34,401 bases of DNA from Saprospiraceae bacterium (GTDB lineage Bacteria; Bacteroidota; Bacteroidia; Chitinophagales; Saprospiraceae), in NCBI GenBank assembly GCA_021739645.1, contig JAIPBL010000071.1:1-34401 (forward strand), written 5' to 3'. Of this stretch, positions 7,905 to 15,733 are shown one piece after another (position 1 is the first letter of the stretch; each line of letters starts with the position of its first letter). The notes under the pieces were generated by a model. It ran no database searches, was not told where the DNA came from, and saw nothing but the letters and a program-made list of their open reading frames with translations. The position numbers and the translations under genes were made by a program.

Positions 7905-7986
7905 GTTGATAAAAGTTGACGAGGGTTGATATTGCGGATGCGCTGCTTGAAATCAACTCTCATCAACCGCATCAACTTTTATCAAC
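7905..7986. repeat. Hairpin-forming GTTGAT repeat between kinase and regulator genes
   Basis: The left arm 7905-7919 (GTTGATAAAAGTTGA) is perfectly complementary to 7972-7986. Inside, a GGGTTGAT copy (7923-7930) faces ATCAAC copies at 7952-7957 and 7962-7967. The left arm begins at the base after the kinase stop codon, and the right side ends 16 bases before the regulator start. The unit (GTTGAT/ATCAAC) recurs roughly every 8-10 bases. A further loose set of ATCAACC copies lies at about 9046-9085. Confidence 0.85.
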
Positions 7987-8002
7987 GCTTATCAACTAAA
8001 AG

Positions 8003-8686
8003 ATGAAACCACACCTGCTCTACGTAGAAGATGACGAAAGCCTTGGCTTTGTGACCAAGGACAACCTCGAAATGCAAGGCTACGACATCACGCACTGCAC
8101 CGATGGCAAGTCCGCACTCGAAACCGCCAAGTCAGGCACTTTCGACCTCTGCATCCTCGACGTGATGCTGCCCGAAATGGACGGCTTCACCCTCGCCGAG
8201 GAAATCCGCCGCTTCAACGCCGATATTCCCATTATTTTCCTATCGGCAAAATCCCTCAAAGAGGACAAAATCAAAGGACTCCGGCTCGGCGGCGACGATT
8301 ACATCACCAAACCGTTCAGCATCGAAGAACTGATTTTGAAGGTCGAAGTGTTCCTGCGCCGAAAGAGCGTTACGGCTGGTGCTGCCAAACTGAGCAGCTA
8401 CCTTTTTGGCTGCTACGAATTCGACTATAAAAACCTTGGACTCACCTGCAACGGAACCACCGAAACCCTCACCCAACGGGAGGCCGACCTGCTCAAGTAT
8501 TTTCTCGACAACCCCAACCAAGTCGTAAAGCGCTCCGACATCCTCGAAAAGCTCTGGGGCGAGGACGACTACTTCATGGGCCGCAGCCTCGATGTTTTCA
8601 TCTCACGCTTGCGCAAATACCTCAGAAATGATGAAAACTTGAAGTTGGAGAACATTCACGGGGTAGGATTTCGATTTAATATGTAA
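8003..8686 (+). CDS. OmpR/PhoB-type response regulator
   Basis: A 227-residue two-domain regulator. The receiver domain (residues 1-120) has the acidic pair Glu9/Asp10, phospho-acceptor Asp53 in CILDVMLPEMDG, and the conserved Lys103 in ITKPFS. The C-terminal winged helix (about 130-227) has LTQREADLLKYFLDNPN, then VVKRSDILEKLWGEDDYF, the recognition helix region GRSLDVFISRLRKYL, and the closing NIHGVGFRF wing, all typical of the OmpR class. It would bind DNA as a dimer when phosphorylated by the kinase encoded just upstream. The two genes are separated by the 82-base repeat. The regulon is unknown. Confidence 0.95.
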   Translation: MKPHLLYVEDDESLGFVTKDNLEMQGYDITHCTDGKSALETAKSGTFDLCILDVMLPEMDGFTLAEEIRRFNADIPIIFLSAKSLKEDKIKGLRLGGDDYITKPFSIEELILKVEVFLRRKSVTAGAAKLSSYLFGCYEFDYKNLGLTCNGTTETLTQREADLLKYFLDNPNQVVKRSDILEKLWGEDDYFMGRSLDVFISRLRKYLRNDENLKLENIHGVGFRFNM

Positions 8687-9388
8687 TTGGCAGATTATCG
8701 GCACGATTTTTGCAAATTTTTCACCGAACATCCGAAGTAAGAAAACCCGGAAGGGACTTTTATTTTTTGTTTTTAGGTGATTAGACCTACTTGAGAAACT
8801 GTGAACAAGGGCCGACAGCAGGCCGACACTCCCACACACTTCCCAATATTTCACTCCACAGTTTACGGCTGGCATCACGTATCATTCTTCCACACTACCG
8901 CACACCTGAGACTCAATGATTGGCCAAAGCGCCAACCAAGCAGTTATTTTTCATCCACACCCAACTATTTGTACATTTTTCAGCTGGTATTGATTTGAAC
9001 CATAGCATTTGGCATTGCTTCACAAATCCGAAGTATTGCCTGGGCCAAATCAACCCTATAAACCTTTTATCAACCCTTATCAACCAAAGACTTTAGTCGG
9101 TTTCAAATTCGGTGCAGGCACTCTTCAAAAAGTGGCCCTGCACTTTTTCCCAATGCCGTGGACAAAATGCCCGGCATCGGGAAAAACCATCGAAAGAAAG
9201 CTGATAAAATTCCAACAACCGAATGCCCCCCGTTTTCGGAAAGTGGTCGGAAGCACTGCCCCCCAGTAGGCTTCCGGCTGCTTTTTGTAACGTCGGCTTT
9301 AGCTGGCGACGTAAAACAACCTTCAGGTTGTTACCATAAAACATAAAACCGCCTAAAGGCGATTTTACGTCGCCGCCTGAAGGCGACG
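8687..9388. other. Gene-free stretch of 702 bases
   Basis: No reading frame here looks protein-like: those present have no recognisable composition, domains or neighbours. It holds a one-sided set of ATCAACC-type repeats (about 9046-9085) and a dense palindrome cluster at 9287-9388. Otherwise nothing is recognised. The 3' ends of the regulator gene and of hemW face each other across it. Confidence 0.7.
9287..9388. repeat. Nested REP-like palindrome cluster after hemW
   Basis: A 12-bp outer stem (9305-9316 with 9363-9374) encloses two small hairpins, 9315-9332 (AACAACCT/AGGTTGTT) and 9350-9361 (CGCCT/AGGCG). It is flanked by hairpins at 9290-9312 (ACGTCG/CGACGT) and 9368-9388 (CGTCGCC/GGCGACG). 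Each hairpin has a TTCA-, GAA- or TTTA-like centre. The block abuts the hemW stop codon at 9389-9391, so it would form the 3' untranslated region of that transcript. Confidence 0.8.
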
Positions 9389-10510
9389 CTACTCGGCAAA
9401 CAGCTCCGCCGCAATCCCATCCGCCAAAAACCTGCCCGCTGGAGTTAACCTAAAAACATCGCCATCCCGCTCCATCGAGCCATCCGCCAGAAACACTTTT
9501 GCGCCTTCGGTAAAATGGGCATCAAACCCCAATTCCTTGATTTTCAACAAATTGCAGCCCCAAACCGTGCGCAGTCCCGTCATCACGTACTCGTTGTACC
9601 GCTGCACGGGAGTGAGCGTTTCCATTTCAAAAGACAGCTCGCCCGCTTGTAGCGAGCGGATGTAAGCGGCGTTGTTCGCCACGTTCCACTGCCGACTCAG
9701 CCCGTTAAACGAGTGCGCCGACGGGCCAATGCCGAGGTATTTTTTGCCTTGCCAGTAGCTCGTGTTGTGGCGGGAGTAGTGGCCCGGCAGTGCCAGGTTG
9801 CTGATTTCGTAATGCTCGTAGCCTGCCGCTGCCGTTTTTTCCATCAAAAACTCAAACTGCCGAGCGGCATGTTCATCGTCAACGGGTCGGGCAGTACCCT
9901 TTTTTATCATGTGCGCCAAGGCCGTCTTTGGTTCTACGGTCAGGCAATAGCTGGAGAGGTGCGGGATTTTCAGCGCAAAAACCTGCGCCAAGTTGGCGGC
10001 CCATTGCTCGTGTGAGGTAGTCGGCGAGCCGTAAATCAGGTCAGCCGACAAATTCTCAAACCCCGCTTGCTGGGCATTTTGGATACAGGTCAAAGCCTCC
10101 GTGGCATTGTGCGCCCGGTTCATGAATCGCAGGTCTTCCTCCGAAAATGACTGGATTCCGATGCTCAAGCGGTTCACAGGTGTTTGTTTCAACTCATTGA
10201 TTTTCAATGAATTCAAGTCATCTGGATTCGCTTCCAGCGTGACTTCCAGCGGCTGCGCCGAAACGGGGTAGTGCTTAAAAATTTCACCAAAAATCAAGTC
10301 CAAGTCATGCTGGCCAAGCAACGAGGGAGTGCCACCCCCGAAGTAAATCGTCTCAAGCGGTTCGCCTTCGAGGTAGTCTTTTTGCAGCGCCAGTTCCCGC
10401 AGGATGGCAGCCACCATTTCGTCTTTCATTTTCAAGGAAGTCGAAAAATGGAAGTTGCAGTAGTGGCAAGCCTGCTTGCAAAACGGGATATGTAGGTAAA
10501 GTCCAGCCAT
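9389..10510 (-). CDS. hemW: Radical SAM family haem chaperone HemW
   Basis: A 373-residue radical SAM protein. The iron-sulfur cluster motif is CKQACHYC (Cys11, Cys15, Cys18), preceded by the LYLHIPF start typical of HemN/HemW. GGGTP (residues 58-62) is the usual SAM-contact motif, and the C-terminal HemN-type region has the conserved NEYVMTGLR segment. Length (about 375) and absence of the extended N-terminus fit HemW, a haem-delivery protein, better than the oxygen-independent coproporphyrinogen oxidase HemN (about 450). A decarboxylase gene lies upstream on the same strand; its TGA stop overlaps this ATG in an ATGA arrangement, so translation is probably coupled. Many genomes mislabel this gene as hemN. 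Confidence 0.92.
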   Translation of the reverse strand: MAGLYLHIPFCKQACHYCNFHFSTSLKMKDEMVAAILRELALQKDYLEGEPLETIYFGGGTPSLLGQHDLDLIFGEIFKHYPVSAQPLEVTLEANPDDLNSLKINELKQTPVNRLSIGIQSFSEEDLRFMNRAHNATEALTCIQNAQQAGFENLSADLIYGSPTTSHEQWAANLAQVFALKIPHLSSYCLTVEPKTALAHMIKKGTARPVDDEHAARQFEFLMEKTAAAGYEHYEISNLALPGHYSRHNTSYWQGKKYLGIGPSAHSFNGLSRQWNVANNAAYIRSLQAGELSFEMETLTPVQRYNEYVMTGLRTVWGCNLLKIKELGFDAHFTEGAKVFLADGSMERDGDVFRLTPAGRFLADGIAAELFAE

Positions 10511-11982
10511 CAGCTTTTTATAATTTCAGCTCCAATGCGGAGCGTGTCGGCTACGAGCGCCTCAAAGTCGTCCTTTCGGCTGCGGTGGTTCACGTTGGCC
10601 ATTCGGATATAATATTTACCGCCGATGACTGTGCTCGACGGCGCCGAAAGCCCCTGTTCGTGCAGCCGCATCAGTATTTCTTTGTTCAAAAGGTTGAGTG
10701 CTTCGGTGTCCATGCCCTCGTTTGGCTTGAAACGGAAACAGGCGATGTTCATCGTGACGGGCGTGGCCAGTTCGAGCAGCGTTTCTTTTTTTATCAAACT
10801 TTCAAGGTAAAACGCCTGTGCGATGTTCTGCCGGATAAGCCTTCGGAACTTCTCGATGCCGTGCTCTTTGAGCGACATCCAAACCTTGAGCGACTTGAAG
10901 CCCCTCGAAAGCTCCATTCCGTAGTTGCCATAGGGGTCGGGGCCAGCAGCAAGGCCTCGCTCGTGACTCAGCAAGTAGCTGGGTTGCGAAGCAAAAGCGG
11001 CCCGGTGAACCTCGGCGTTTTTCACCAAAAAACAGCCCACCTCGTAGGGCATGTACATCCATTTGTGGAGGTCGAATGCGAGGCTGTCGGCCTGTTCGAT
11101 GGGCTTGAGCTGTGCCTCGTATTCTGGCACCAGCTTGGCCAGTGCGCCGAACGCCCCGTCCACATGGAACCAGAGTTTTTCTGCTTCGCAAATGGCGGCG
11201 ATTTCGGCCAACGGGTCAATCGCCCCCGTGTTCACTGTGCCAGCGTTGCCCACCACGCAGAACGGGTGCAGCCCTGCCGCCCGGTCTTCGGCGATGCGCT
11301 GGCGGAGGTCGTCCATGTCCATTTGGAACTGGCCATTTACCTGCACTTTTCGCACAGCGTCGCTGCCGAGGCCCATCACTTCGGCGGCTTTCACGTTGCA
11401 ACTATGAGTTTCCGAAGAGGCGTAAAGCACCATTTGACCGGGGACAGCATGCAGCCCTTCTTTTCTGAGCCTGTCTTGGTAGGCGTTCCGAGCGACGATG
11501 AGCGCCGTGATATTGGCAATGGAGCCGCCGCTAACCAACATTCCGCTGGCATCGGCAGGGTAGCCCAGCATCTGTTTGCACCAGTCAATCACCTGCTGGT
11601 CCACGTACATGGCGGCGTGGTCGCCGATGGCCACATTGGGGTTCATGGCAGCGGCCAACAACTCGGCGAGCACGGCCAGCGGCGTGCCGGTGCCCTGCAC
11701 CCATGCCCAAAACCGGGGATGAATGTTACCCTTCGTAAACGGCAGGATGTCGGATTTGAAGCCTTCGTAAATGCTGGAGGGGTCTTCCGGTGCGGTGGGC
11801 AGGTCTTTTTTAAGGTTGGCCTTGGCCGCTTCCGTCGGCTTGCGCCAAACGGGTGCTTGACGGATATGTTGGAGGTAGTCCATCATGTCCTCCACCATTT
11901 GGTGACCAAGGCGGCGCATGTCGTCCCAATTTTCGGGGTCGAGGGTTTCCTCGTTTTGCAGGATGCGGTTGAAGTCGAGCAT
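10510..11982 (-). CDS. PLP-dependent group II amino-acid decarboxylase
   Basis: A 490-residue fold-type I pyridoxal-phosphate decarboxylase of the group II (aromatic-L-amino-acid/glutamate/diaminobutyrate) type. The PLP lysine is Lys307 in FDLHKWMYMP. Other family marks are PRFWAWVQGTGTP near the N-terminus, SGGSIANITAL, SSETHSC, and VDGAFGALAKL before the lysine. Substrate specificity (aromatic amino acid or 2,4-diaminobutyrate) cannot be decided. The frame remains open to an ATG at 12057, but a TACTTTTG promoter-like box lies inside that extension and the family normally begins near MLDFN, so ATG 11982 is preferred. It is coupled to hemW by a 4-base stop/start overlap, with no obvious functional link. 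Confidence 0.9.
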   Translation of the reverse strand: MLDFNRILQNEETLDPENWDDMRRLGHQMVEDMMDYLQHIRQAPVWRKPTEAAKANLKKDLPTAPEDPSSIYEGFKSDILPFTKGNIHPRFWAWVQGTGTPLAVLAELLAAAMNPNVAIGDHAAMYVDQQVIDWCKQMLGYPADASGMLVSGGSIANITALIVARNAYQDRLRKEGLHAVPGQMVLYASSETHSCNVKAAEVMGLGSDAVRKVQVNGQFQMDMDDLRQRIAEDRAAGLHPFCVVGNAGTVNTGAIDPLAEIAAICEAEKLWFHVDGAFGALAKLVPEYEAQLKPIEQADSLAFDLHKWMYMPYEVGCFLVKNAEVHRAAFASQPSYLLSHERGLAAGPDPYGNYGMELSRGFKSLKVWMSLKEHGIEKFRRLIRQNIAQAFYLESLIKKETLLELATPVTMNIACFRFKPNEGMDTEALNLLNKEILMRLHEQGLSAPSSTVIGGKYYIRMANVNHRSRKDDFEALVADTLRIGAEIIKS

Positions 11983-12009
11983 TTTCAGGTGCAGTGTTTT
12001 GTTGCGGAG

Positions 12010-12017
12010 CAAAAGTA
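12010..12017 (-). promoter_or_regulatory. Putative -7 box of the decarboxylase-hemW operon
   Basis: On the minus strand the site reads TACTTTTG, matching TAnnTTTG, with an ATTG about 22 bases further upstream as a possible -33 element. It implies a leader of about 22 bases to the ATG at 11982, which supports that start over the one at 12057. Confidence 0.45.
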
Positions 12018-12108
12018 ACGGAACTTGGGCGTAGGTGGCCAATAGCTTCCATGTCATAATTCAACGCATCGACAAATCATCTTAACTTAGCCCCCTCAAT
12101 TTAACGGC

Positions 12109-15057
12109 TTGATTTTGAAAAGAACTTTTTCCCTTCTCCTCCTTGCGCTAGCGTACCTGCTGGTCGCAACCGCATTCACCCGGCAGCCACAGCAGCCCAT
12201 GCCCAATATCGAGGAACTGCTCAAAGAAAACGCTTGGGTGGATAGCACCTACGCCGCACTCACCCCCGACGAGCGCCTCGGCCAGCTCTTCTGGCTACGG
12301 GCGCATACCGACAAGGACGCCGCTTACGAAACCGCTGTCGAGGATTTGGTGAAAAAATACCAGCCCGGCGGCCTCTGTTTTTTCAACCCAACGGCCAAGG
12401 GCACCCCCGAAAAACAGGTCGAGCTCACCAATCGCTACCAAGCCCTTGCCACCAACAAGCTGCCCATGTTCATCACCATTGACGGTGAGTGGGGACTCGG
12501 GATGCGGATGAAAGGCACGGCCATGAGCTTCCCCCGACAATTGATGCTCGGCGCCATTCAGGACAATACGCTGATTTATGAAATGGGCGCCCAGATAGCG
12601 AAGCACTGCAAGCGGGTCGGCGTCAACGTCAACTTCGCCCCGGTGGCCGACGTGAACAACAACGCCGCCAACCCCGTTATCGGCTTTCGTTCTTTTGGTG
12701 AAAACCCCTACAACGTGGCCGCCAAAGCCTATCAGTACATGCTCGGCATGCAGGACAACGGCGTGATGGCCAGCGCCAAACACTTCCCCGGCCACGGCGA
12801 CACCGGCACCGACAGCCACTACGACCTGCCGCTCATCAGCCACGACCTCCGGCGGCTGGACAGCATCGAACTTTTTCCTTTCAAAATCCTCATCCGGCAG
12901 GGCGTGGGCAGCATCATGATTGCCCATTTGAACATCCCAGCGCTGGATAATACGCCCAATCTTGCCTCCTCCCTTTCTCCAAAAATCGTGACTGGTTTGC
13001 TGCGCAACAAGCTGAATTATAAGGGTTTAATCCTAACCGATGCCCTCGAAATGCAGGCCGTCACCAAGCATTTTGGTAAGGGCGAAGTGGAGGCCCGTGC
13101 CCTTGCCGCTGGCAACGACGTGCTGCTTCTCCCCGGAGATGTGGACGCCGCTTTTCGGGTGGTGAAGCAGTGGCTCGCCGCTGGCAAACTCGACTCCAAC
13201 GCCGTGAATGCCAGCGTAAAAAAAGTGCTGCTGTGGAAGCACCGCATGGGTATTGAAAAATACAAACCCGTGCCGCTCGAAGGCGTACGGGCGGATGTGA
13301 ACGACAATGAGGCACTGGCCGTGAAGCGGGAGCTGATTGCCAATGCTTTAACTTTAGTCAAAAACGAGGACAATTTTTTACCGCTCAAATCCTCAAACAT
13401 TGCCTCGCTCGCCATCGGCGCTTCCAGCGGAAATGCTTTTCAAAAAAGACTTGCTTCCTTTGGAAAAATAGAAACATTCACCTCTGGCAAAGACGTAGCG
13501 AACTCGCTCATTGCGAAGCTAAAAGGCAAAGACGCCGTCATCGTGAGCCTGCACGACATGAGCCAATTCGCCTCAAAGGGTTACGGCCTGACGCAAAGCA
13601 CGAAGGATTTCATTGAGGCATTGCGCAAGCAAACCCGTGTGATTGTGGTGATGTTCGGCAACCCCTACGCCGCCAAGTTTTTTGAAAATGTGCCGAATTT
13701 GTTGGTCTGCTACGAGGAAGACGACGAGGTGCAAGACTTGGCAGCACAGGCGCTTTTTGGGGTGTTTCTCCTGCGGGGAAAACTGCCCGTGACAGCCTCG
13801 CCCGCCCTGCCCGCTGGCACTGGCGTGGTGACGGAAGCCGTGCAGCGACTGGGTTACGGCGTACCTGAGGAGGTAGGCATGAGCAGCAGCAAGCTGGAAA
13901 AAATGGATGCCCTGATGGCCGAATCCATTTCCGAAGGTGCAACCCCTGGCGGCGTGGTGCTTGTTGCCCGCAAGGGAAAAATCGTTTGGCGAAAATCCTA
14001 CGGCCACCACACCTACGACCAAAACGCCCGCTCCACGGAACCAGACGACATCTGGGACCTGGCCAGCATCACAAAAATTGCGGCCAGCACCATCTCGCTG
14101 ATGAAGCTACAGGAAGCGGGCAAGTTCGACCCGAAAGACCCCGTGGAAAAATACCTGTCGGAGTTCGCCAACACGAACAAAAAGGGCATCCCGCTCATCG
14201 AAATGATGACGCATCGTGGCCGGCTTATGCCTTGGATTAAGTTTTATGAAAAAACCATCACCCCGGCGGCCAAGCCTTCGCCCAATTTTTACCAAAACAA
14301 AAAAAGCGACAACTACCCACTGCCCGTGGCAAAGAACCTGTGGTTGAAAACGGGCTACGAAAAGGAAATCTGGCAGCAAATCATGGACAGCCCGCTGGAG
14401 CTGTCGAAGGAGTACAAGTACAGCGACCTCGGTTTTTACATCGCCGGGGAAATCGTGAAGCGCCAGAGCGGGATGCCCATCGAGGATTTTGCGCAGCAAA
14501 ACTTCTACCAGCCGCTCGGCCTCCAGACGATGGGCTACCGCCCCTACGAGCAGTTCCCGTTGGAGCGCATCCCGCCGACGGAGAACGACGACTACTTCCG
14601 TGACCGCCGCATCCAGGGCTACGTGCACGACATGGGCGCTGCCATGCTAAACCAGGCCACCGGCCACGCCGGGCTTTTCAGCGATGCCGAAGACCTGGCC
14701 ATCTTGATGCAAATGCTGCTGAACAAGGGTAGCTACGGTGGCTTCCAGTACCTGCGCCCGGAGACCATCCACTACTACACGACCCGCTGCGAGGGCTGCA
14801 CCCGCCGGGGCATCGGCTTCGATATGTTTCAAAAGAACACGAGCTACGAGAACAACCTTTCCATGATGGCCAGTGAGGGCACCTTCGGGCATCTTGGGTT
14901 TACTGGCACGGCGGTTTGGGTAGATCCAGCGGAGGAATTGATTTACATTTTCCTCTCGAACCGAACCTTCCCGACTATGAGGAACAACAAACTGGGGAAG
15001 CTGAACACGCGGGTGAAGGTGCAGGATGTGGTGTATGAGGCGATTTTGAAGGATTAA
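12109..15057 (+). CDS. GH3 beta-N-acetylhexosaminidase fused to class C beta-lactamase-like serine hydrolase
   Basis: A 982-residue exported fusion. An N-terminal signal-like hydrophobic segment (KRTFSLLLLALAYLLVATAF) is followed by a GH3 domain of NagZ type (about 50-400): the KHFPGHGDTGTDSH motif (Lys224 to His237) carries the catalytic His/Asp dyad region, and Asp311 in LTDALEM is the expected nucleophile. A GH3 C-terminal-like region follows (about 400-590). The last part (about 600-982) is a class C beta-lactamase/PBP-like hydrolase with Ser653-Ile-Thr-Lys656, Tyr771-Ser-Asp773 (Asp in place of the usual Asn) and His928-Leu-Gly930. Such GH3-serine hydrolase fusions are known in Bacteroidota and suggest peptidoglycan turnover in the periplasm. 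No ATG precedes the signal peptide: the start is TTG at 12109 or, equally likely, TTG at 12115. Confidence 0.9.
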   Translation: MILKRTFSLLLLALAYLLVATAFTRQPQQPMPNIEELLKENAWVDSTYAALTPDERLGQLFWLRAHTDKDAAYETAVEDLVKKYQPGGLCFFNPTAKGTPEKQVELTNRYQALATNKLPMFITIDGEWGLGMRMKGTAMSFPRQLMLGAIQDNTLIYEMGAQIAKHCKRVGVNVNFAPVADVNNNAANPVIGFRSFGENPYNVAAKAYQYMLGMQDNGVMASAKHFPGHGDTGTDSHYDLPLISHDLRRLDSIELFPFKILIRQGVGSIMIAHLNIPALDNTPNLASSLSPKIVTGLLRNKLNYKGLILTDALEMQAVTKHFGKGEVEARALAAGNDVLLLPGDVDAAFRVVKQWLAAGKLDSNAVNASVKKVLLWKHRMGIEKYKPVPLEGVRADVNDNEALAVKRELIANALTLVKNEDNFLPLKSSNIASLAIGASSGNAFQKRLASFGKIETFTSGKDVANSLIAKLKGKDAVIVSLHDMSQFASKGYGLTQSTKDFIEALRKQTRVIVVMFGNPYAAKFFENVPNLLVCYEEDDEVQDLAAQALFGVFLLRGKLPVTASPALPAGTGVVTEAVQRLGYGVPEEVGMSSSKLEKMDALMAESISEGATPGGVVLVARKGKIVWRKSYGHHTYDQNARSTEPDDIWDLASITKIAASTISLMKLQEAGKFDPKDPVEKYLSEFANTNKKGIPLIEMMTHRGRLMPWIKFYEKTITPAAKPSPNFYQNKKSDNYPLPVAKNLWLKTGYEKEIWQQIMDSPLELSKEYKYSDLGFYIAGEIVKRQSGMPIEDFAQQNFYQPLGLQTMGYRPYEQFPLERIPPTENDDYFRDRRIQGYVHDMGAAMLNQATGHAGLFSDAEDLAILMQMLLNKGSYGGFQYLRPETIHYYTTRCEGCTRRGIGFDMFQKNTSYENNLSMMASEGTFGHLGFTGTAVWVDPAEELIYIFLSNRTFPTMRNNKLGKLNTRVKVQDVVYEAILKD

Positions 15058-15083
15058 AAGTATTTTTGAAGTCAAAAAACGAT

Positions 15084-15605
15084 ATGTCAAAACGCTATCC
15101 AAGAACGCTGTCCTCCGGTGCCAACAACACCGTCATCGCCATCTCCGAAACCGAGGTGGGCAAACTGTTCTTTGGCGACACCCGTTCCGACATTGGCTCC
15201 GAGGCGGAAAAGATGCGCTTCGCAAACGGGGTGAACGGCCTTGTGGTGAAATTCGTGCGGCTGGACGTTTTTGACAACGAGGGCGAAATGCTGGTGATGG
15301 AGCGGCTTTACCCCTTCGACTACCGGGCCTACGAACATGAGCGGCGGCTACTTTGGCTGGATGTTTTTGAGGATGAACTCAAGCAACTTCACCGTGCTGG
15401 TTTTGCACATCGAGACCTCCAGCGTCCCTCCAACATGCCGGGCGAGGCGTTCGACAATGTTTTCCTGACGCAAAATGGCTTCCGGCTCATTGACGTTGGA
15501 ATTTCGGCGTTAAAGCAGCAGGTTGGCGAGCAACTTTTTGACCGGTTTGTTCAGCAGGAATTGGAGGAGTTTGAAAAATTCAGGACGTATTTTCTTTCGA
15601 GGTGA
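15084..15605 (+). CDS. Very small protein-kinase-like protein
   Basis: A 173-residue protein with the skeleton of a kinase fold. A SSGANNTVI turn (10-18) resembles the glycine-rich loop, Lys27 (VGKLFF) the beta-3 lysine, Glu40/Glu42 the alpha-C acid, and LVMERLYPFD (70-79) the hinge. HRD at 109-111 is the catalytic loop, Asn125 in DNVFL the metal-binding Asn, and Asp137-Val-Gly139 the DFG equivalent. Compared with a standard HRDxxxxN there are about nine extra residues (RPSNMPGEA region). The chain ends 34 residues after DVG, so most of the C-lobe is absent. It starts 27 bases after the GH3 fusion gene on the same strand and may be co-transcribed. Whether it phosphorylates protein, sugar or nothing is open. 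ATG 15084 is chosen over an upstream TTG at 15066. Confidence 0.7.
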   Translation: MSKRYPRTLSSGANNTVIAISETEVGKLFFGDTRSDIGSEAEKMRFANGVNGLVVKFVRLDVFDNEGEMLVMERLYPFDYRAYEHERRLLWLDVFEDELKQLHRAGFAHRDLQRPSNMPGEAFDNVFLTQNGFRLIDVGISALKQQVGEQLFDRFVQQELEEFEKFRTYFLSR

Positions 15606-15643
15606 GTGGTTCGCCTTGTTCCAAAACCGTTAAAAACCACTCA
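15603..15643 (+). terminator. Possible terminator of the kinase-like gene
   Basis: A 9-bp perfect stem, TGAGTGGTT (15603-15611, including the stop codon TGA) with AACCACTCA (15635-15643). Only a short TTT follows, so it is a weak intrinsic terminator at best. It may instead protect the transcript 3' end. Confidence 0.45.
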
Positions 15644-15733
15644 TTTCCCGACAAAATCTTATCTCGCACACTTTTTGAACCAGAGGAAAGTTTGAACGTG
15701 CACGCAACCCAAATCCGTAAAAAGTAAAAAAGC

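Noticed and set aside
8801-9344. Small open frames in the gene-free stretch
   Set aside because: No start context, composition or similarity suggests real proteins, and they overlap repeats.
9287-9388. Riboswitch
   Set aside because: Structured, but it lies downstream of hemW on that gene's strand and resembles no known aptamer. Treated as a repeat cluster.
10585-12018. Long open frame (477 codons) on the plus strand opposite the decarboxylase gene
   Set aside because: It is the complement of a clear PLP decarboxylase. Its His/Val-rich translation has no domain and reflects codon bias of the other strand.
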